This document shows positions 6,904-8,320 of a DNA stretch of 8,320 bases, one piece after another. The stretch covers positions 1-8,320 of the forward strand of contig PHAM01000071.1 in assembly GCA_002841685.1 (NCBI GenBank). The letters are read 5' to 3'. The notes under the pieces are model-generated. The model was not told the origin of the DNA. It made no database searches and was given only the letters and a program-made list of their open reading frames with translations. The position numbers and the translations under genes are program-made. The number at the start of each line of letters is the position of its first letter. Positions within the stretch are counted from its first letter, which is position 1. Source of the stretch: Elusimicrobia bacterium HGW-Elusimicrobia-2 (lineage in GTDB: Bacteria; CG03).

Positions 6904-7947
6904 TTAAAGCCGCGCCAAAGTTTTGTGCAATTTTTTGTATCGCGGCGTAGATTCGGTTTTTTGGATTATTTTTCTCATCATCTCAACACAGCGCACCGGA
7001 TATTTTCCCGCGGATGTTTCGCCCGAAAGCATCACCGCGTCCGTTCCGTCGTAGATGGCATTGGCGATATCCGAAACATCACTGCGCGACGGCCTGGGAT
7101 CGTCTATCATAGACTCAAGCATCTGCGTGGCCGTTATCACCGGCCGTCCCGCAATTTGGCATTTTTCTATCATCCGCTTCTGAAGCTCCGGTATTTCCCA
7201 CGGGTCAAGCTCAACGCCAAGGTCTCCGCGGGCTATCATAACGGCGTCTGTTTTTTTAAGTATCGCGTTAAAATTTTTAACGCCTTCGGGATTTTCAATT
7301 TTGGAAATTATCTTTATTCCCGTTCCTCTAAGCCGTCCCCAGAGCTCCATAACATCCGCCGCGTTACGTTCAAAAGAATCCGCGATATAATCGACGCCGT
7401 ACTTAATCGCGAATGCAATCAGCGGAATATCCCCCTCAACGGTATAGGGAAAATCCACAACGGTATCAGGATGATTTATGCCTTTTCTTGAACGGAGAAG
7501 CGCGCCATAAAGCACTTCGCAGAATATTTCCCTTCCCCGTACCTTTTCAACCTTCATGCCTATGAGTCCGTCGTCTATCAGCAGCCTGTCTCCCTTTTTT
7601 ACGAACTTGTGAAATTCGGCAAAAGCCACGGGAATACCGTCCGAAAAATCCTCCGTAAAAGGCCAGCCGTCTTTTTCGCTCATGCCTGTTCTCAAAATAA
7701 GCCGCTGCCCTGTTTTCAGATGAAGAGGTGACGGAATGTCCCCCAGCCTTATTTTCGGGCCCTTGATGTCGTATATTATAAAAGGCCGGCTCTTAATTTT
7801 CCGCGCGAGATTTATAATTTCTATGTGCTGGGCTGTTGAACCGTGAGAGCTGTTTATGCGCGCGCCGCTCATGCCCGCGGCGGCCAGCTCACTGAGTTTT
7901 TTTACCGTCGGCGGACCTATCGTCGCTATTATCTGCGTTTTACCCAT
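6904..7947 (-). CDS. pyk: Short pyruvate kinase lacking the C-terminal domain
   Basis: Glycolytic enzyme transferring phosphate from PEP to ADP to give pyruvate and ATP. At 347 aa it is well below the usual 470 or so: the A-domain barrel and B-domain (about 65-160) are present, but the C-terminal domain for allostery and tetramer contact is missing. Catalytic motifs remain: RINSSHG (30-36, canonical RLNFSHG), SKIENPEG (215-222) with K216 and E218, ARGDLGVEL (239-247) with D242, and ATQMLESM (273-280) with T274. DIKGPKIRLG (60-69) has K65 where K+-dependent enzymes have Glu (rabbit Glu117), and Ile replaces the Thr of DTKG. The ATG has no Shine-Dalgarno; TATTAT ends six bases upstream. The protein ends at LHKTLARL, 15 bp before a palindromic repeat, so it may be a naturally short form or a truncation caused by that repeat. 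Activity is plausible, not certain. Confidence 0.88.
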   Translation of the reverse strand: MGKTQIIATIGPPTVKKLSELAAAGMSGARINSSHGSTAQHIEIINLARKIKSRPFIIYDIKGPKIRLGDIPSPLHLKTGQRLILRTGMSEKDGWPFTEDFSDGIPVAFAEFHKFVKKGDRLLIDDGLIGMKVEKVRGREIFCEVLYGALLRSRKGINHPDTVVDFPYTVEGDIPLIAFAIKYGVDYIADSFERNAADVMELWGRLRGTGIKIISKIENPEGVKNFNAILKKTDAVMIARGDLGVELDPWEIPELQKRMIEKCQIAGRPVITATQMLESMIDDPRPSRSDVSDIANAIYDGTDAVMLSGETSAGKYPVRCVEMMRKIIQKTESTPRYKKLHKTLARL

Positions 7948-7953
7948 ATCGAC

Positions 7954-7959
7954 ATAATA
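7954..7959 (-). promoter_or_regulatory. -10-like element adjoining the pyk start
   Basis: Minus strand reads TATTAT followed by GTCGAT and then the pyk ATG, which places the A of ATG at about +1. At 17-bp spacing the -35 would be TGGAAT, a three-of-six match and therefore weak. With no Shine-Dalgarno present, a leaderless mRNA is the simplest reading. Confidence 0.45.
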
Positions 7960-7982
7960 TAAAATATTCCGGCTTTATTCCA

Positions 7983-8225
7983 TCAAATATTTATTCTTTG
8001 CTCAACCGCGTTTAAAATTGACTTGAGTAAATCCACGTATGACATTCCCGCGAGTTTTGCCATTTTTGCCATATGTCCATCCCAGCACCAGCCGGGGTTG
8101 GGATTCACCTCCAGAAGCCTGGGATTGCCAGCGGCATCCATTCTCCAGTCGAAACGGACATAATCCCTGCAATCCAGACGTTCAAATAAGCGCAGAGAAT
8201 ACTCCGCAATAGACTTATCCCGCAT
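7983..8225 (-). CDS. C-terminal fragment of a D-Ala-D-Ala ligase-like ATP-grasp protein (probable remnant)
   Basis: The 80-aa product matches only the end of the ATP-grasp fold. RDYVRFDWRMD (20-30) carries D26, and LLEVNPNPG (37-45) carries E39 and N41, the three Mg2+ ligands (Asp257, Glu270 and Asn272 in E. coli DdlB). HMAKMAKLAGMSYVDLLKSIL (51-71) matches the final helices. Complete ligases have about 300 residues, so the N-terminal and ATP-lysine regions are absent and the fragment cannot work alone. An in-frame TGA lies two codons before the ATG. The palindromic repeat begins 31 bp upstream, which suggests that insertion or deletion there removed the 5' part. GGAG eight bases before the ATG would allow translation, perhaps by chance. 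The WCWDG sequence after the motif suggests a ligase-like subgroup rather than certain peptidoglycan Ddl. pyk starts 35 bp downstream. Confidence 0.62.
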   Translation of the reverse strand: MRDKSIAEYSLRLFERLDCRDYVRFDWRMDAAGNPRLLEVNPNPGWCWDGHMAKMAKLAGMSYVDLLKSILNAVEQRINI

Positions 8226-8256
8226 TATTCATACTCCGATGACAAAAACAACAGTC

Positions 8257-8320
8257 TGTCATTCCGAACGAAGTGAGGAATCTTAGATTTCTCAGTCGTA
8301 AAAACTCCTTCGAAATGACA
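8257..8320. repeat. MITE-like palindromic intergenic repeat, right copy
   Basis: Same family and orientation as the element at 2-79. The outer arms are TGTCATTCCGA (8257-8267) and TCGAAATGACA (8310-8320), matching at 10 of 11. The inner arms are GAGGAATCT (8275-8283) and AGATTTCTC (8285-8293), matching at 8 of 9. The central part is shorter than in the left copy. The right arm ends exactly at the window edge. Confidence 0.72.

Noticed and set aside
6735-6950. 71-codon plus-strand frame across the 187-bp repeat
   Set aside because: It runs through palindromes and into the antisense of pyk. Its composition follows the repeat rather than a protein family.
1-8320. CRISPR array, prophage, toxin-antitoxin or defence cluster
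   Set aside because: No regularly spaced repeats, no phage or nuclease genes and no small paired ORFs are visible. The genes are housekeeping types.

Overview
All supported genes in this 8.3 kb window lie on the minus strand, so transcription runs from high to low coordinates: a 3' fragment of a D-Ala-D-Ala ligase-like ATP-grasp gene, a short pyruvate kinase, an APC-type amino-acid permease fused to a PTS EIIA-like domain, groES, groEL, typA/bipA and dcd. The content is bacterial housekeeping: a HrcA/CIRCE-controlled group I chaperonin, the translational GTPase TypA and a dCTP deaminase. Intergenic spaces are short and several carry palindromic repeats. The lineage cannot be fixed from the window. 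The repeat style and gene types would suit an uncultured or candidate-phylum bacterium (Elusimicrobiota or Omnitrophota, for example), but that is a weak guess.

Region by region. Positions 1-80 hold a MITE-like inverted repeat, and a second member of the same family in the same orientation ends at 8320, so the gene block sits between two copies. dcd (166-690) has its own strong promoter (TGGACA-N18-TATAAT) and a good Shine-Dalgarno. typA (793-2598) has no Shine-Dalgarno and follows groEL by 87 bp. That gap holds a 44-nt three-way-junction-like fold and an 11-bp GC-rich hairpin. groEL (2686-4320) and groES (4334-4633) are a 13-bp-spaced operon behind a sigma70-type promoter whose start region is covered by a CIRCE operator variant. 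The permease-EIIA fusion (4802-6658) starts with GTG and pyk (6904-7947) with ATG. Each has a -10-like hexamer only 5-6 nt before its start codon and no Shine-Dalgarno, the layout of leaderless mRNAs. Between them (6659-6903) is a 187-bp element with 22-bp terminal inverted repeats and two tandem bulged hairpins.

Functionally, groESL with typA could form a stress/translation unit if transcription reads through the hairpins. The permease-EIIA fusion suggests an amino-acid carrier controlled by a phosphorylatable regulatory domain. It lies next to a pyruvate kinase, which consumes the PEP that drives PTS phosphorylation, but a link between the two is inference. The pyruvate kinase lacks the C-terminal regulatory domain and has Lys at the position tied to K+-independence.

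No clearly new multi-gene system (CRISPR, defence, biosynthetic cluster, phage) is visible. The most unusual items are the permease-EIIA fusion, the truncated pyruvate kinase, the structured groEL-typA spacer and the hairpin-rich repeats.
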